Under the pieces are notes generated by a model. The model ran no database searches, had not been told where the DNA came from, and saw only the letters and a list, made by a program, of their open reading frames with translations. The translations under genes and the position numbers were made by a program. Shown here one piece after another: positions 44,288 to 56,609 of a stretch of 64,000 nt of DNA (position 1 is the stretch's first letter; each line of letters opens with the position of its first letter). The DNA is from Dyella acidiphila (GTDB lineage: Bacteria > Pseudomonadota > Gammaproteobacteria > Xanthomonadales > Rhodanobacteraceae), in the NCBI RefSeq assembly GCF_014863405.1, contig NZ_JACZZA010000005.1, positions 248,001-312,000 on the forward strand. Direction: 5' to 3'.

Positions 44288-45073
44288 ATGGATATACACC
44301 GGTATATCGGCTTGGCGCAGGTGATCTTTGCCATCGCGCTGGTAGTGGTGTTCCCTTTGATCGATCAGCCGGCCATGCGGCGGCTGAAGCAATTCAGCAG
44401 CGGCGCCGCACGGCTCGCGCTTTATAGACGAAGTGTCGCGGCGACCTGGATATTCGCCCTCGTCGCGCTCACGCTCGCACCACTCAACACGCTGCTGCGC
44501 GTGATGCCACAACACGGCGAGCTTGCATGGCTTGTCGATCACGTCGTCATCCGCGCCATGGCTACCGCGCTGGTAACGCTGCTGTTCGCCTGGGTGCTCT
44601 GGCCGGGTGCGCAATGCGCATGGAACAAGCGCATTCGGCAAAAATATTTCCCTGCGTATCGCGCATCCTTCATCTGCTTCCTGTTGCCCGTCGCGCGCGA
44701 GGAACGCATGTGGTGGATATGGCTCAGCATCACGGCGGGCATCGGCGAAGAACTGCTCTACCGCGGCTTCATGCTGCATTTTCTGCGCGGCGATCTTGCC
44801 GGCGGCCCGGCATGGGGACTCACGCTGGCGTGGCTGCTCAGCTCATGCGCTTTTGGCGCTGCGCACGTTTATCAAGGTGTACGCGGCGTGACGGAAACCA
44901 CCATTGCCGGCCTTACCTTCGGATTATTGGCCCTGCTGACCGGAAATCTTGTTCTGCCGATTGTGCTGCACAGCCTGATCGACTTGCGCATTCTGCTTAC
45001 GTATCACCCCATGCAGGATGCACCCGACGAAGCGGTGACGCTTATTAGCGGCTTCAGTTCGCAAAATCACTGA
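44288..45073 (+). CDS. CPBP family intramembrane metalloprotease
   Basis: The 261-residue protein has about seven membrane segments and the CPBP (Abi/CaaX-like) motifs: GEELLYRG, then FGAAHVYQGVRG and HSLIDLRI. Relatives cleave within membranes or process small peptides and prenylated substrates, and some give bacteriocin self-immunity. The target here is unknown. The start MDIHRYIGLAQ is chosen because upstream codons run into the ykgO terminator. Confidence 0.9.
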   Translation: MDIHRYIGLAQVIFAIALVVVFPLIDQPAMRRLKQFSSGAARLALYRRSVAATWIFALVALTLAPLNTLLRVMPQHGELAWLVDHVVIRAMATALVTLLFAWVLWPGAQCAWNKRIRQKYFPAYRASFICFLLPVAREERMWWIWLSITAGIGEELLYRGFMLHFLRGDLAGGPAWGLTLAWLLSSCAFGAAHVYQGVRGVTETTIAGLTFGLLALLTGNLVLPIVLHSLIDLRILLTYHPMQDAPDEAVTLISGFSSQNH

Positions 45074-45100
45074 CGCACACAACAACCGCCCTCCCCTACC

Positions 45101-45127
45101 TAAAGTTGCAACATGACGCGCCGATGA
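45101..45127 (+). promoter_or_regulatory. Sigma28 (FliA) promoter of the chemoreceptor gene
   Basis: TAAAGTTG (45101-45108), an 11-base spacer and GCCGATGA (45120-45127) match the sigma28 consensus TAAAGTTT-N11-GCCGATAA with two differences. It lies 148 bases before the receptor start. This is the usual class-3 flagellar promoter type for chemotaxis genes. Confidence 0.85.
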
Positions 45128-45274
45128 CACGGATCAACAGCGCGATGCCATCCATCGTTTAGCGTGAAATAGCGATTTCACAATGCTTTCACGGAACGAA
45201 CCTGGCACCGCATTCGGCAACCGCAAGGAGTTATCGCGACAAGAAAACATCATCGCCTTCGGGAGGGGCGCATC

Positions 45275-46621
45275 ATGAAACGTCTACACAGCATGTTTTG
45301 GAAAAGCCTTCGCACTACGCATTCGCGACGCGACCTAAAAGGACAAATTGACGCGCTGAATAAAGCGCAGGCCATTATCGAATTCAATCTCGACGGCACC
45401 ATCCTCGCCGTAAATGACAACTTCCTTCGCACCATGGGCTACGAGTACAGCGAAGTGATAGGACAGCATCACCGCATGTTCGTGGCGAGCGAGGAACGCG
45501 AAAGCGACGCGTACAAACAATTCTGGATACAACTCGGCTCCGGCGAACATTCCACCGGGCAATACAAGCGCATCGCCAAAGGCGGTCGCGAAGTATGGAT
45601 CCAGGGCAGCTACAGCCCGATCCTCGATCGCCGCGGCAAAACCTACAAAGTGGTCAAGCACGCCATCGACATCACAGCGCAACGATTGGCAGCCGCCGAT
45701 ATGGAAGGCCGCCTGGCAGCGATCGATCGCGCACAGGCGGTGATCAGTTTCGACCTCGACGGCATCATCCTCGACGCCAATGACAACTTCCTGCAGGCGG
45801 TCGGCTATCGGCGCGAAGAAATCGTCGGCCGTCACCATCGCCTGTTTGTCGATGCCGCCACGCGTGAAAGCGAGGACTATCGTCAGTTCTGGGCACGCCT
45901 GCGCAAGGGGGAATACAACGCAGGCCTGTATTCGCGCGTACGCAAGGATGGTTCGCCGGTATGGATCCAGGCCAGCTACAACCCGATCTTCGACATGTCC
46001 GGCCGCCCGTTCAAGATCGTCAAATACGCCACCGACGTCACCGAACAAACCTGCGCGGTGCAGACCTTGCAGATTGCACTGGGCTCGCTATCCGAAACCG
46101 TACCCGCCATTGCCGGCCAGGCACAAAGCGCCAGCCATCTGGCGCATGAAGCCAGCAGCAGCGCGAATTCGGGCGGCTCGCTAGTGGACGAACTGGTCGG
46201 CACCATCAGCGATATCAACGATCGCGCACAAAGCATGGCCGAGATCATCGGCGTCATGGATTCGATTGCCTTCCAGACCAATATCCTGGCGATCAACGCT
46301 GCCGTGGAAGCGGCGCATGCCGGCGAACAAGGCAAGGGCTTCGGCGTGGTGGCGCAAGAAGTGCGCGCGCTGTCCCAACGCAGCGCGCAATCGGCACGCG
46401 AGATCCGCGAGCTGATCCAGAACGCGATCGATTCGCTGGCCCAGGGCAGTCACCGCGCGCATCAGGCGGGCGAGGCCATGCATGCCATCGTGGCTTCGGC
46501 GCTGCAGGTGAACGAGCGCGTCGGGCAGATTGCAAATGCCGCGGACTCGCAGGCCAACGGCATCAGCCAGGTCAACCGGGCGATCGAGCGCCTGCGCGCC
46601 AGCAGTGCCGCCACGGCATAA
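45275..46621 (+). CDS. Soluble methyl-accepting chemotaxis protein with two PAS domains (BdlA-like)
   Basis: The 448-residue protein lacks membrane segments. It has two similar PAS domains (about 27-140 and 149-262), each with the FDLDG..DANDNFL pattern and a terminal IDIT/TDVT. A methyl-accepting signalling domain follows (about 280-440), with the conserved hairpin tip around [20 protein letters not shown] and [14 protein letters not shown]. The order matches BdlA, which links signals to biofilm dispersal in Pseudomonas, and Aer-type energy sensors. Start follows GGAGGGGC. A sigma28 promoter lies upstream. Confidence 0.93.
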   Translation: MKRLHSMFWKSLRTTHSRRDLKGQIDALNKAQAIIEFNLDGTILAVNDNFLRTMGYEYSEVIGQHHRMFVASEERESDAYKQFWIQLGSGEHSTGQYKRIAKGGREVWIQGSYSPILDRRGKTYKVVKHAIDITAQRLAAADMEGRLAAIDRAQAVISFDLDGIILDANDNFLQAVGYRREEIVGRHHRLFVDAATRESEDYRQFWARLRKGEYNAGLYSRVRKDGSPVWIQASYNPIFDMSGRPFKIVKYATDVTEQTCAVQTLQIALGSLSETVPAIAGQAQSASHLAHEASSSANSGGSLVDELVGTISDINDRAQSMAEIIGVMDSIAFQTNILAINAAVEAAHAGEQGKGFGVVAQEVRALSQRSAQSAREIRELIQNAIDSLAQGSHRAHQAGEAMHAIVASALQVNERVGQIANAADSQANGISQVNRAIERLRASSAATA

Positions 46622-46659
46622 AAAAACCGGGCTTCGATAAAGAAGCCCGGTCTGCTTTT
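46621..46659. terminator. Bidirectional terminator between the chemoreceptor gene and greA
   Basis: ACCGGGCTTC and GAAGCCCGGT form a 10-bp stem with a six-base loop. On the plus strand it is followed by CTGCTTTT and on the minus strand by TTTTTT, so it can stop both convergent transcripts. Confidence 0.9.
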
Positions 46660-46693
46660 GCATACGCCGGCCGCACGGGCCGGCAGCATGTTG

Positions 46694-47166
46694 TCACTCG
46701 TAGCTGACGCCGGTGATTTCGTAGCGCTTGGTGCCGTTGGGCGCCTTGAACTCGAAACTGTCGCCGGCGTTCTTGCCGATCAAGGCACGCGCGATCGGCG
46801 AGGACACGGCGATCAGACGCATCTTGATGTCGGCTTCCAGGTCCCCGACGATCTGGTAGGTCACCGATTCACCGCTGTCCTCGTCTTCCAGTTTCACCGT
46901 GGCACCGAACACCACCTTGTTGCCGGCGGACAGCCGCGACACATCAATCACTTCGGCATTGGAAAGCGCCCCTTCCAGTTCGGCGATGCGGCCTTCGATA
47001 AAGCTCTGCTGCTCGCGCGCGGCATGGTACTCGGCGTTCTCCTTCAGATCGCCATGCGCACGCGCCTCGGCGATCGCCGCAATGATCTTGTGGCGCTCGA
47101 CCGACTTCAGGCGATCCAGCTCGCCACGCAAACGTTCCGAACCCGTCTTGGTAATGGGGGCGCGAC

Positions 47167-47170
<4 letters not shown>
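46694..47170 (-). CDS. greA: Transcription elongation factor GreA
   Basis: The 158-residue protein has an N-terminal coiled coil with the acidic tip region [19 protein letters not shown], and a C-terminal FKBP-like domain. It rescues stalled RNA polymerase by stimulating transcript cleavage. Its start overlaps the carB stop by four bases (ATGA), so it is translated from the carAB message. A bidirectional terminator follows. Confidence 0.97.
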
Positions 47171-50394
<3,224 letters not shown>

Positions 50395-50395
50395 C

Positions 50396-51523
50396 TCAGC
50401 GGGCCTCCTGCATCAGCTTGGCGAAACGGTCGAACAGGTAGCCGATGTCCTGCGGGCCTGGACTGGCTTCCGGATGTCCCTGGAAGCAGAAGGCCGGACG
50501 ATCGGTGAGCGCAAAGCCCTGCAGCGAACCGTCGAACAATGAAGTGTGGGTAATGCGCACATTGGACGGCAGCGTGGCCGCGTCCACCGCGAAACCGTGG
50601 TTCTGCGAAGTGATCAGCACGCGGCCGTCATCCAGGTCTTTCACCGGATGGTTGGCGCCGTGGTGGCCGAACTTCATCTTCAGCGTTTTCGCGCCCACTG
50701 CCGCGCCCATGATCTGGTGGCCCAGGCAGATGCCGAACAGCGGGATCTTGGCGGCAAGGAATTCGCGCGTGGCGGCAATGGCGTAGTCGCAGGCCGCCGG
50801 ATCGCCGGGGCCATTGGACAGAAACACGCCATCGGGCTTCATCGCCAGCACCTCGGCGGCAGGAGTCTGCGCCGGCACCACCGTGATCTCGCAGCCGCGC
50901 TCGGCCAGCAGGCGCAGAATGTTGCGCTTCACGCCGTAGTCGTAGGCCACCACCTTGAAGCGTTTGGCCGGCTGATTGAAGGCGGTACGGTCGAGGTCGT
51001 AGGAACCCTCGTTCCAGCTGTACGGCTGTTCGACGCTGACCACCTTGGCCAGGTCCATGCCGTTGAGGCCGGGGAAGGCGCGCGCCTTGGCCAGCGCGGC
51101 ATCCACATCGATCGACTCGCCGGCCACGATGCAGCCGTTCAGCGCCCCCTTGTCGCGCAGGATGCGGGTGAGGCGTCGCGTATCGATGCCGGCGATGGCC
51201 ACGATGCCGTGGCGCTTGAGGTAGTCGGGCAGGCTTTCGGTGCTGCGCCAGTTGCTGGCCCGGCGCGGCACGTCCCGCACGATCAGCCCGGCGGTATGCA
51301 CCGCGGCGGACTCTTCATCCTCGGCGTTGCAGCCGGTGTTGCCGATATGGGGGTAGGTCAGGGTCACGATCTGACGGGCATAGGACGGATCGGTAAGGAT
51401 CTCCTGGTAGCCCGTCATCGCCGTGTTGAAAACCACCTCGCCGACGGTATCACCAGTCGCGCCCACGGCCTGGCCGTGGAACACGCTGCCGTCTTCGAGG
51501 GCAAGCAGAGCGGAAATGGGCAT
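50396..51523 (-). CDS. carA: Carbamoyl-phosphate synthase small subunit
   Basis: The 375-residue subunit has the N-terminal CPSase domain ([20 protein letters not shown]) and a class I glutamine amidotransferase domain. The nucleophile Cys is in [13 protein letters not shown], and the His and Glu are in [13 protein letters not shown]. It hydrolyses glutamine and channels ammonia to CarB. It heads the carA-carB-greA operon. AGGCGG precedes the start, and a promoter lies at 51615-51643. Confidence 0.98.
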   Translation of the reverse strand: MPISALLALEDGSVFHGQAVGATGDTVGEVVFNTAMTGYQEILTDPSYARQIVTLTYPHIGNTGCNAEDEESAAVHTAGLIVRDVPRRASNWRSTESLPDYLKRHGIVAIAGIDTRRLTRILRDKGALNGCIVAGESIDVDAALAKARAFPGLNGMDLAKVVSVEQPYSWNEGSYDLDRTAFNQPAKRFKVVAYDYGVKRNILRLLAERGCEITVVPAQTPAAEVLAMKPDGVFLSNGPGDPAACDYAIAATREFLAAKIPLFGICLGHQIMGAAVGAKTLKMKFGHHGANHPVKDLDDGRVLITSQNHGFAVDAATLPSNVRITHTSLFDGSLQGFALTDRPAFCFQGHPEASPGPQDIGYLFDRFAKLMQEAR

Positions 51524-51614
51524 TAGGGCCGCCTTTTAGGTGCAGCAAAGTCCGCAAGCCGCAACGAAGCAGGCTTGTGGACCTTGGGTCATGGAAAGTC
51601 TCGGGCGGGTTGAA

Positions 51615-51643
51615 ATGATAGGCGGCAAGGAGCTTTCTGTCCA
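51615..51643 (-). promoter_or_regulatory. Predicted promoter of carA-carB-greA
   Basis: Leftward TGGACA (51638-51643) and TATCAT (51615-51620) are 17 bases apart. The leader is about 85 bases, long enough for attenuation-type control, but I see no clear hairpin-T tract in it. Confidence 0.55.
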
Positions 51644-51738
51644 CCGCAACAAAAGTGAAAAATCGTCCTTTGCACACCGCACGGCAAGGTGCTCGCGCTA
51701 GACTTACAACCACTTGGCCCAGGAAGCTACGAAGCTCC

Positions 51739-52443
51739 ATGAATGCAAGCGCTTTGCTCGATCCGATCCGGCTGGACCGACCGGATACCGACATACGGAA
51801 AGATCCCTTTCCGTTCATGATCGCGCACGGCCAATTGCCCGATGAGGCCCGCGGCGAGCTGGAGCGGGATTTTCCCAAGTACGCCAGCGCCGGCTTCTTT
51901 CCCTACGACCCGGCCGACTGCGGCCCGGCGGTGAACGCCCTGGTCGAGCAAATGACCACGCCCCAGTTCGCCAGCGCCATCGGCCGCTACCTGGACATCG
52001 ACAACCTTGGCCAGTACCCGACCCTGATTACCCTGTGCCGGGCCCTGAACAAGCGCCACGGCACCATCCATACCGACAGCCGCTCCAAGGTCGCCACCGC
52101 CCTGCTCTATTTGAATACGCAGTGGCCGGACACCAGCGATGGCTGCCTGCGCTTTCTCAACCGCATCGACAGCATCGACGATCTGGCCGCGCCGGAACTG
52201 AAACCGCTGTACGGCGAATTTGCCGTGTTCAAGCGCTGCGACAATTCCTTCCACGGCCATCTGCCATACGAAGGCGAGCGCCGCGTGATCCAAGTGGCGT
52301 GGCTTACCAGCGAAGAGGAAAAGCTGCGCAAGACCAAGCGCGGCAAGTTTTCGCGCGCGTTCAAGAAGCTGTTCGGCGCGCTGGACCGCAAGCTCGGCGC
52401 GGGGCGCGACCGCAACGCGGCCCACAAGACCCGCGCCGAATAA
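51739..52443 (+). CDS. 2-oxoglutarate/Fe(II)-dependent oxygenase
   Basis: The 234-residue protein has the iron-binding HTD in GTIHTDSRSKVATALLYLN (about 110-128), a distal histidine in FHGHLPYEGERRVIQVAW with the 2-oxoglutarate-binding arginine nearby, and a basic lysine/arginine-rich tail (about 200-234). This fits the 2OG-Fe(II) oxygenase superfamily. The substrate is unknown. The tail could contact nucleic acid or membrane. It is divergent from carA and starts at MNASALLDP. Confidence 0.82.
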   Translation: MNASALLDPIRLDRPDTDIRKDPFPFMIAHGQLPDEARGELERDFPKYASAGFFPYDPADCGPAVNALVEQMTTPQFASAIGRYLDIDNLGQYPTLITLCRALNKRHGTIHTDSRSKVATALLYLNTQWPDTSDGCLRFLNRIDSIDDLAAPELKPLYGEFAVFKRCDNSFHGHLPYEGERRVIQVAWLTSEEEKLRKTKRGKFSRAFKKLFGALDRKLGAGRDRNAAHKTRAE

Positions 52444-52452
52444 ACGCTTTCA

Positions 52453-53454
52453 TCAGCGCAGATACCAGGCGATGAAGCCGGCAAACACTGCGTAAAGCAA
52501 TCCCACCGGTACCAGCTTGCGGCCATCCACGTCGCCGCGGCGGAACAACCACCACAGATAGATCACCGTCACCGCGGTCAACGCGCCCGCCACCATCAGC
52601 GGGGCGTCGAACATCCATGGCGTCGCGAACAAGGCCAGCGCGCTGGGAATGGTGGCCTGGATCATCATCGCGCCGGAGATATTGGCCAAGGCCAGGCGCT
52701 CCTTGCCCTGCCGCACCCAGATCAGCGCGTTCATCGTCTCCGGCAACTCGGTCGCCACCGGGCTCAAGACCAGGGCAATCAGATGCGGCGGCATCTGCAG
52801 GGCCACGCCAATCGTTTCGATCTGCGCGACGAACACGTGCGAGGCGTAAGCAATCACCAGCAAGGCCGCGCAGGTCTGGACGACCACCATGCTCAGTGAC
52901 GGCACGGCAGCGCGCGGCTGAAACTTCAGCGGCTCGAGCAATTCATCGTGCGAGGCGCTGTCTTCACCCCTCAATTCGCGCCAGACATAAGCCGCATACG
53001 CCAGCAGGAACAGCACACCAAGCCATGGCTTGAACGCAAAGGCAACCAGGCCCAGGCCGCACTTCACTACGAAAATCGACAGGAACCAGAATTGATCGCT
53101 CGACAGGCGCTTGTTATCGACATGCACGCGGTTATCGCTGCGACCCAGCCGGCGCCGGTTGACCCACAAGGCCACGCCAACCACGGCATAGGCAATGGTG
53201 GCGAGCACCAGCGGACCGCCGAGTGCCGCACCGACGCCGATATCGCGCACCTCCGGCGTACGCCCCAGTATCACCGCCACGAAGGTCACCGCACTCTCTG
53301 GGAGCGCCGTGCCGAATGCGGCCAGTACCGTGCCGGTAGCAGTCGCGCCGAGATTCAACTTCTGTCCCAGCCATTCGATGCCGTTGACGAAGTACTCGCA
53401 CGCCAGATAGATGGCTCCAGCCGACAGCAGGAACAGCAGCGCGGTAATCAGCAT
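52453..53454 (-). CDS. Sodium/calcium exchanger family cation antiporter
   Basis: The 333-residue protein has about ten membrane segments and both alpha-repeats of the Na/Ca exchanger family: FGTALPESAVTFVAV (about 45-60) and SPVATELPETMNAL (about 225-240). The acidic residues in each bind the cation. It should export Ca2+ or a related ion in exchange for Na+ or H+. Start MLITALLFLLSAG is preceded by a weak site, and the long open frame upstream has no support. Its 3' end is convergent with the oxygenase gene, nine bases apart. Confidence 0.9.
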   Translation of the reverse strand: MLITALLFLLSAGAIYLACEYFVNGIEWLGQKLNLGATATGTVLAAFGTALPESAVTFVAVILGRTPEVRDIGVGAALGGPLVLATIAYAVVGVALWVNRRRLGRSDNRVHVDNKRLSSDQFWFLSIFVVKCGLGLVAFAFKPWLGVLFLLAYAAYVWRELRGEDSASHDELLEPLKFQPRAAVPSLSMVVVQTCAALLVIAYASHVFVAQIETIGVALQMPPHLIALVLSPVATELPETMNALIWVRQGKERLALANISGAMMIQATIPSALALFATPWMFDAPLMVAGALTAVTVIYLWWLFRRGDVDGRKLVPVGLLYAVFAGFIAWYLR

Positions 53455-53552
53455 GGACAAATCCGGGCCGGGCGAGCGAGAAAACCAATGGCGCACGCAC
53501 GTAGCTCGCCCGGCCTGGGTGAGTCGTGTCGTGGCCAAAGGTCTCGCCGGAC

Positions 53553-53577
53553 TATCGCAGAAAGCATCTCTGCGATA
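53553..53577. repeat. Hairpin in the gap upstream of the antiporter gene
   Basis: TATCGCAGA and TCTGCGATA form a nine-bp perfect stem with a seven-base loop. The gap 53455-53834 otherwise holds a leader for the antiporter gene and the long repeat at 53743-53827, and I see no gene in it. Confidence 0.5.
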
Positions 53578-53742
53578 ACCATTCGCGCCATGAAGCACTT
53601 GGCTTCAAGTATGTTGACGCGAATTCCTCAAGGCATCGCCCGATGGGCTGGATGCGCCAAGGATGGCTACTCCCCAATGACGTTGCGGCGGATGGTACAG
53701 GCGCCAAAGCTTGCGGACAAGCCAGCGCCGCTTTGCTCTGAG

Positions 53743-53827
53743 TAGGTTGGGTTAGCGCAGCGTAACCCAACGAAGCTTCATCGAAGCCGCGAAACACCGT
53801 TGGGTTACGCTGCGCTAACCCAACCTA
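53743..53827. repeat. GGTTGGGTTA-family repeat, full unit with 30-base perfect arms
   Basis: Two perfect 30-base inverted arms (53743-53772 and 53798-53827) begin TAGGTTGGGTTAGCGCAGCG and end in its complement. They enclose 25 bases. Each arm is itself nearly palindromic (GGGTTA/TAACCC). The related unit at 62192-62284 and the half unit at 4265-4296 show that this is a dispersed family. It ends seven bases past the dapB stop and may help end that transcript. Confidence 0.9.
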
Positions 53828-53834
53828 CCCCGGC

Positions 53835-54641
53835 CTACGCGCGGCGGCTGCGGTCTTGCAGCATATCGTCGATGCTGTAGGCACCGGGCTTACAGGTCGC
53901 CAACCAGGCGCCTGCCTCCAGGGCACCGCGCGCAAAGATCGAGCGATCGGTGGCGCGGTGACTCAGCTCTACCCGCTCGCCCTGGCCCAGCAGCAACGCC
54001 GTGTGTTCGCCGACGACGTCGCCGCCGCGCACCACCGCAAAACCGATGCTGCCGCTGCGGCGTGCACCAGGGCGGCCCTCACGTACATACACGCCATCTT
54101 TCGCCAGTGTCGTGCCGCGCGCATCGGCCGCGGCGTGCCCCAAGGCCAGCGCCGTGCCGGACGGTGCATCTTCCTTGCGCCCGTGATGGGCTTCGACAAT
54201 TTCCAGATCCCAATCTGGCAAAGCTGCTGCAGCCTCGCGCAGCAGGCGCGTCAGCACCGCTACGCCGAGACTGAAATTGGCGGCGCGCAATAAGGCGATC
54301 TGCCGGCCTGCCGCCGCAAGCTTCACTTCAAGCGCCTCATCGATACCGGTGGTACCCACAACCAATGGAATGCCATGAGTTGTGCAATGGACCAACGCGG
54401 CGGCCAGACCTTCCGGGCCGCTGAAGTCGATCACGACATCGATCGCCGGCGCGGTTTCCCAGCTATGCGAATAACGCAGGCCCGTCGATACACCGAACAC
54501 CGGCGTGCCGTTGTGCTCGGAGCCGGCGGAAACCAGCGCATGCACCAGTTCGAAGCGGCGATCTTCGCGCACCAGCGCAAGCAAGGCGCGGCCCATGCGG
54601 CCGGAGGCACCGTTGATGGCGAGGCGGATTGATTGGGGCAT
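53835..54641 (-). CDS. dapB: 4-hydroxy-tetrahydrodipicolinate reductase
   Basis: The 268-residue enzyme reduces the dihydrodipicolinate-pathway intermediate on the way to diaminopimelate and lysine. The nucleotide loop INGASGRMGRALL, the catalytic EAHHGRKEDAPSGTA, and VVGTTGI are intact. Start MPQSIRLAI is used; a TTG two codons upstream is less likely. It follows dnaJ after a repeat-containing gap of 195 bases, as in other Xanthomonadales. Confidence 0.96.
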   Translation of the reverse strand: MPQSIRLAINGASGRMGRALLALVREDRRFELVHALVSAGSEHNGTPVFGVSTGLRYSHSWETAPAIDVVIDFSGPEGLAAALVHCTTHGIPLVVGTTGIDEALEVKLAAAGRQIALLRAANFSLGVAVLTRLLREAAAALPDWDLEIVEAHHGRKEDAPSGTALALGHAAADARGTTLAKDGVYVREGRPGARRSGSIGFAVVRGGDVVGEHTALLLGQGERVELSHRATDRSIFARGALEAGAWLATCKPGAYSIDDMLQDRSRRA

Positions 54642-54730
54642 ACGCAATTCCTAAACAGCATGTCCCCTGCGCTCTTGCGGGGAGATGGTGGGGGTAAGAG
54701 CCCATTTTGCGGCAAGGCCATGTACTAGGG

Positions 54731-54764
54731 AGTCGTCATTCCGGCCTACGCCGGAATGACGACT
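54731..54764. repeat. CGTCATTCCGGC-type hairpin repeat
   Basis: A 15-bp perfect stem starts AGTCGTCATTCCGGC and has a four-base loop. It is related to the repeat at 4350-4427. A further short stem with CCCTCTCC and GGAGAGAGGG lies at 54805-54827, close to the dnaJ stop, and may serve as its terminator. Confidence 0.8.
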
Positions 54765-54836
54765 CTGCATGGGGCATCTTCGCAAGATTGGCCCCTCACC
54801 CCAACCCTCTCCCCGCCGGAGAGAGGGCGCCATGCG

Positions 54837-55967
54837 TCAGGAGGTCACGCGCGACCAGAACTGCTTGACGCCATCCACCCAGGTCTTGGCGCGCGGCGAA
54901 TGCTGGTCGGCATCGCCGTTGGCAAAGGTGGCTTCGAACTTTTCCAGCAAATCACGCTGTTCGCGCGTCAGGCGCACCGGCGTTTCCAGCACCACCCGGC
55001 AGACCAGGTCGCCGGTACGGCCGCCGCGCACGGATTTCACGCCACGCCCGCGCAGCGTGAACTGCTGTCCGGTCTGCGTTTCCGGCGGAATGGTGATCGC
55101 CACTTCGCCATCCAGCGTCGGCACCGGCAGTTCCGCACCCAGTGCCGCCTGAGCGAAGCGGATCGGCAGTTCGCAATAAAGATTGCTGCCCTCGCGCTGG
55201 AAGATCGCGTGCTCGCGCACACGCACTTCCACGTAAAGGTCGCCGGCCTCGGTGCCAGCCGGACCGGCTTCGCCCTGTCCGGTCAGGCGGATGCGGTCGC
55301 CATTGTCGACGCCCGCCGGAATGCGCACCGACAGGGTGCGGGTTTCTTCCAGGCGCCCTTCGCCATGGCATTGCTTGCACGGCTTCTCGATCGCGCGGCC
55401 GCTGCCGCCGCAATGCGGACAGGTCTGCTGGATCGAAAAGATGCCGTTCTGCATGCGCACGCGACCGTGCCCCTGGCAGGTCTTGCAGGTTACGGTCTTG
55501 CCGTCGTCCGAACCGCTGCCATTGCAGTGATGGCAGTTGACCTGGGTCGGTACATCGAATTTGCGCTCGACGCCGAACACCGCTTCTTCCAGGTCCAGTT
55601 CCATGATGTAGCGCAGATCCGCGCCACGGCGCGCACGCCCACGACCACCGCCACCACCGCCGAAAATGTCGCCGAAGATATCCCCGAAGATATCGCCCAT
55701 GTCGCCAAAACCGCCGGCACCGCGGCCGCCGCCCATGCCGCCTTCGAACGCAGCGTGGCCGTACTGGTCGTACATCGAGCGCTTCTGCGTATCGGAGAGA
55801 ATCTCGTAGGCTTCCTTGGCCTCCTTGAATTTCTCCTGCGCATGCGGATCGTCCGGGCAGCGGTCCGGGTGGTACTTCATCGCCAGGCGACGGAAGGATT
55901 TCTTCAGTTCGACCTCGGTGACCGAACGTTCGACACCCAGGACTTCGTAATAATCACGCTTGCTCAT
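54837..55967 (-). CDS. dnaJ: Chaperone protein DnaJ
   Basis: The 376-residue protein has a J domain with HPD in [10 protein letters not shown], a Gly/Phe-rich linker, and four zinc-binding CxxCxGxG repeats ([32 protein letters not shown]). C-terminal substrate-binding domains follow. It stimulates DnaK ATPase and delivers unfolded proteins. Start [12 protein letters not shown] lies inside the last codons of the TMEM175 gene (14-base overlap), so the two are probably translated together. Confidence 0.98.
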   Translation of the reverse strand: MSKRDYYEVLGVERSVTEVELKKSFRRLAMKYHPDRCPDDPHAQEKFKEAKEAYEILSDTQKRSMYDQYGHAAFEGGMGGGRGAGGFGDMGDIFGDIFGDIFGGGGGGRGRARRGADLRYIMELDLEEAVFGVERKFDVPTQVNCHHCNGSGSDDGKTVTCKTCQGHGRVRMQNGIFSIQQTCPHCGGSGRAIEKPCKQCHGEGRLEETRTLSVRIPAGVDNGDRIRLTGQGEAGPAGTEAGDLYVEVRVREHAIFQREGSNLYCELPIRFAQAALGAELPVPTLDGEVAITIPPETQTGQQFTLRGRGVKSVRGGRTGDLVCRVVLETPVRLTREQRDLLEKFEATFANGDADQHSPRAKTWVDGVKQFWSRVTS

Positions 55968-56541
55968 GCTTGATCCGCGATTCGATGCGCCGATCGGGGA
56001 TAAACCAGATCGCCGCCACCGTGGCATAAAGTAGACACGACACCCACGGCGCCACGAACGCCAAGAGGATGCCAACCAGGTACATGGCGACGGCCACCTT
56101 GCCTTTCCAGTCGCTGCCGATCGCCTCCGCCAGCAAGGAAGCGTGGCCTCCGTTAGCGACGATCAAGCAGTACTGCAGCGGCCGCCAGGCGATCGCCGAC
56201 ATCAGCAGCACGAAACCATAAACGGCTACCGGCAGCCTGGCAAAGTGGTTTTCGCCCATCCAGCCGGTGGCCACCGGCATCAACGACAACCAGAACAGCA
56301 AATGCAGGTTGGCCCACAGCACGCCGCCGTTGACCTTCTCGGCAGCATGCAGGAAATGGTGATGGTTGTTCCAGTAGATGCCGACGTAAATAAAGCTCAG
56401 CACATAGCTCAGGAACACCGGCCACTGCTGGGCAAGTACATCCCAGCCGTCGCCATGCGGCACCTTAAGTTCCAGCACCATGATGGTGATGATGATGGCC
56501 AGCACGCCATCACTGAAAGCTTCCAGCCGCCCTTTATCCAT
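55954..56541 (-). CDS. TMEM175 family potassium channel-like protein (DUF1211)
   Basis: The 195-residue protein has six membrane segments. Its first helix carries the family signature [20 protein letters not shown], in which the FSD motif lines the pore of bacterial TMEM175 K+ channels. Start [12 protein letters not shown] follows GGGAGGCG. It lies between dnaK and dnaJ and overlaps dnaJ by 14 bases. A K+-permeable channel is the best guess from family knowledge. Why it sits in a heat-shock operon is unclear. Confidence 0.92.
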   Translation of the reverse strand: MDKGRLEAFSDGVLAIIITIMVLELKVPHGDGWDVLAQQWPVFLSYVLSFIYVGIYWNNHHHFLHAAEKVNGGVLWANLHLLFWLSLMPVATGWMGENHFARLPVAVYGFVLLMSAIAWRPLQYCLIVANGGHASLLAEAIGSDWKGKVAVAMYLVGILLAFVAPWVSCLLYATVAAIWFIPDRRIESRIKHEQA

Positions 56542-56558
56542 CGCCTCCCTCCAAAGGC

Positions 56559-56589
56559 AAACGAGCGCCCGCACTGCGAGCGCTCGTTT
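56559..56589 (-). terminator. Hairpin between dnaK and the TMEM175 gene
   Basis: AAACGAGCGC and GCGCTCGTTT form a 10-bp perfect stem with an 11-base loop. On the minus strand it is followed by TTTGCCTTT, so it could partially end dnaK transcripts and lower expression of the genes behind it. Confidence 0.6.
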
Positions 56590-56609
56590 TTCCAACCTGA
56601 TTCACCCGA

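Noticed and set aside
53455-53742. N-terminal extension of the antiporter frame
   Set aside because: The extra 48 residues are Arg-rich, without a start site, and would precede the first membrane helix, unlike family members.
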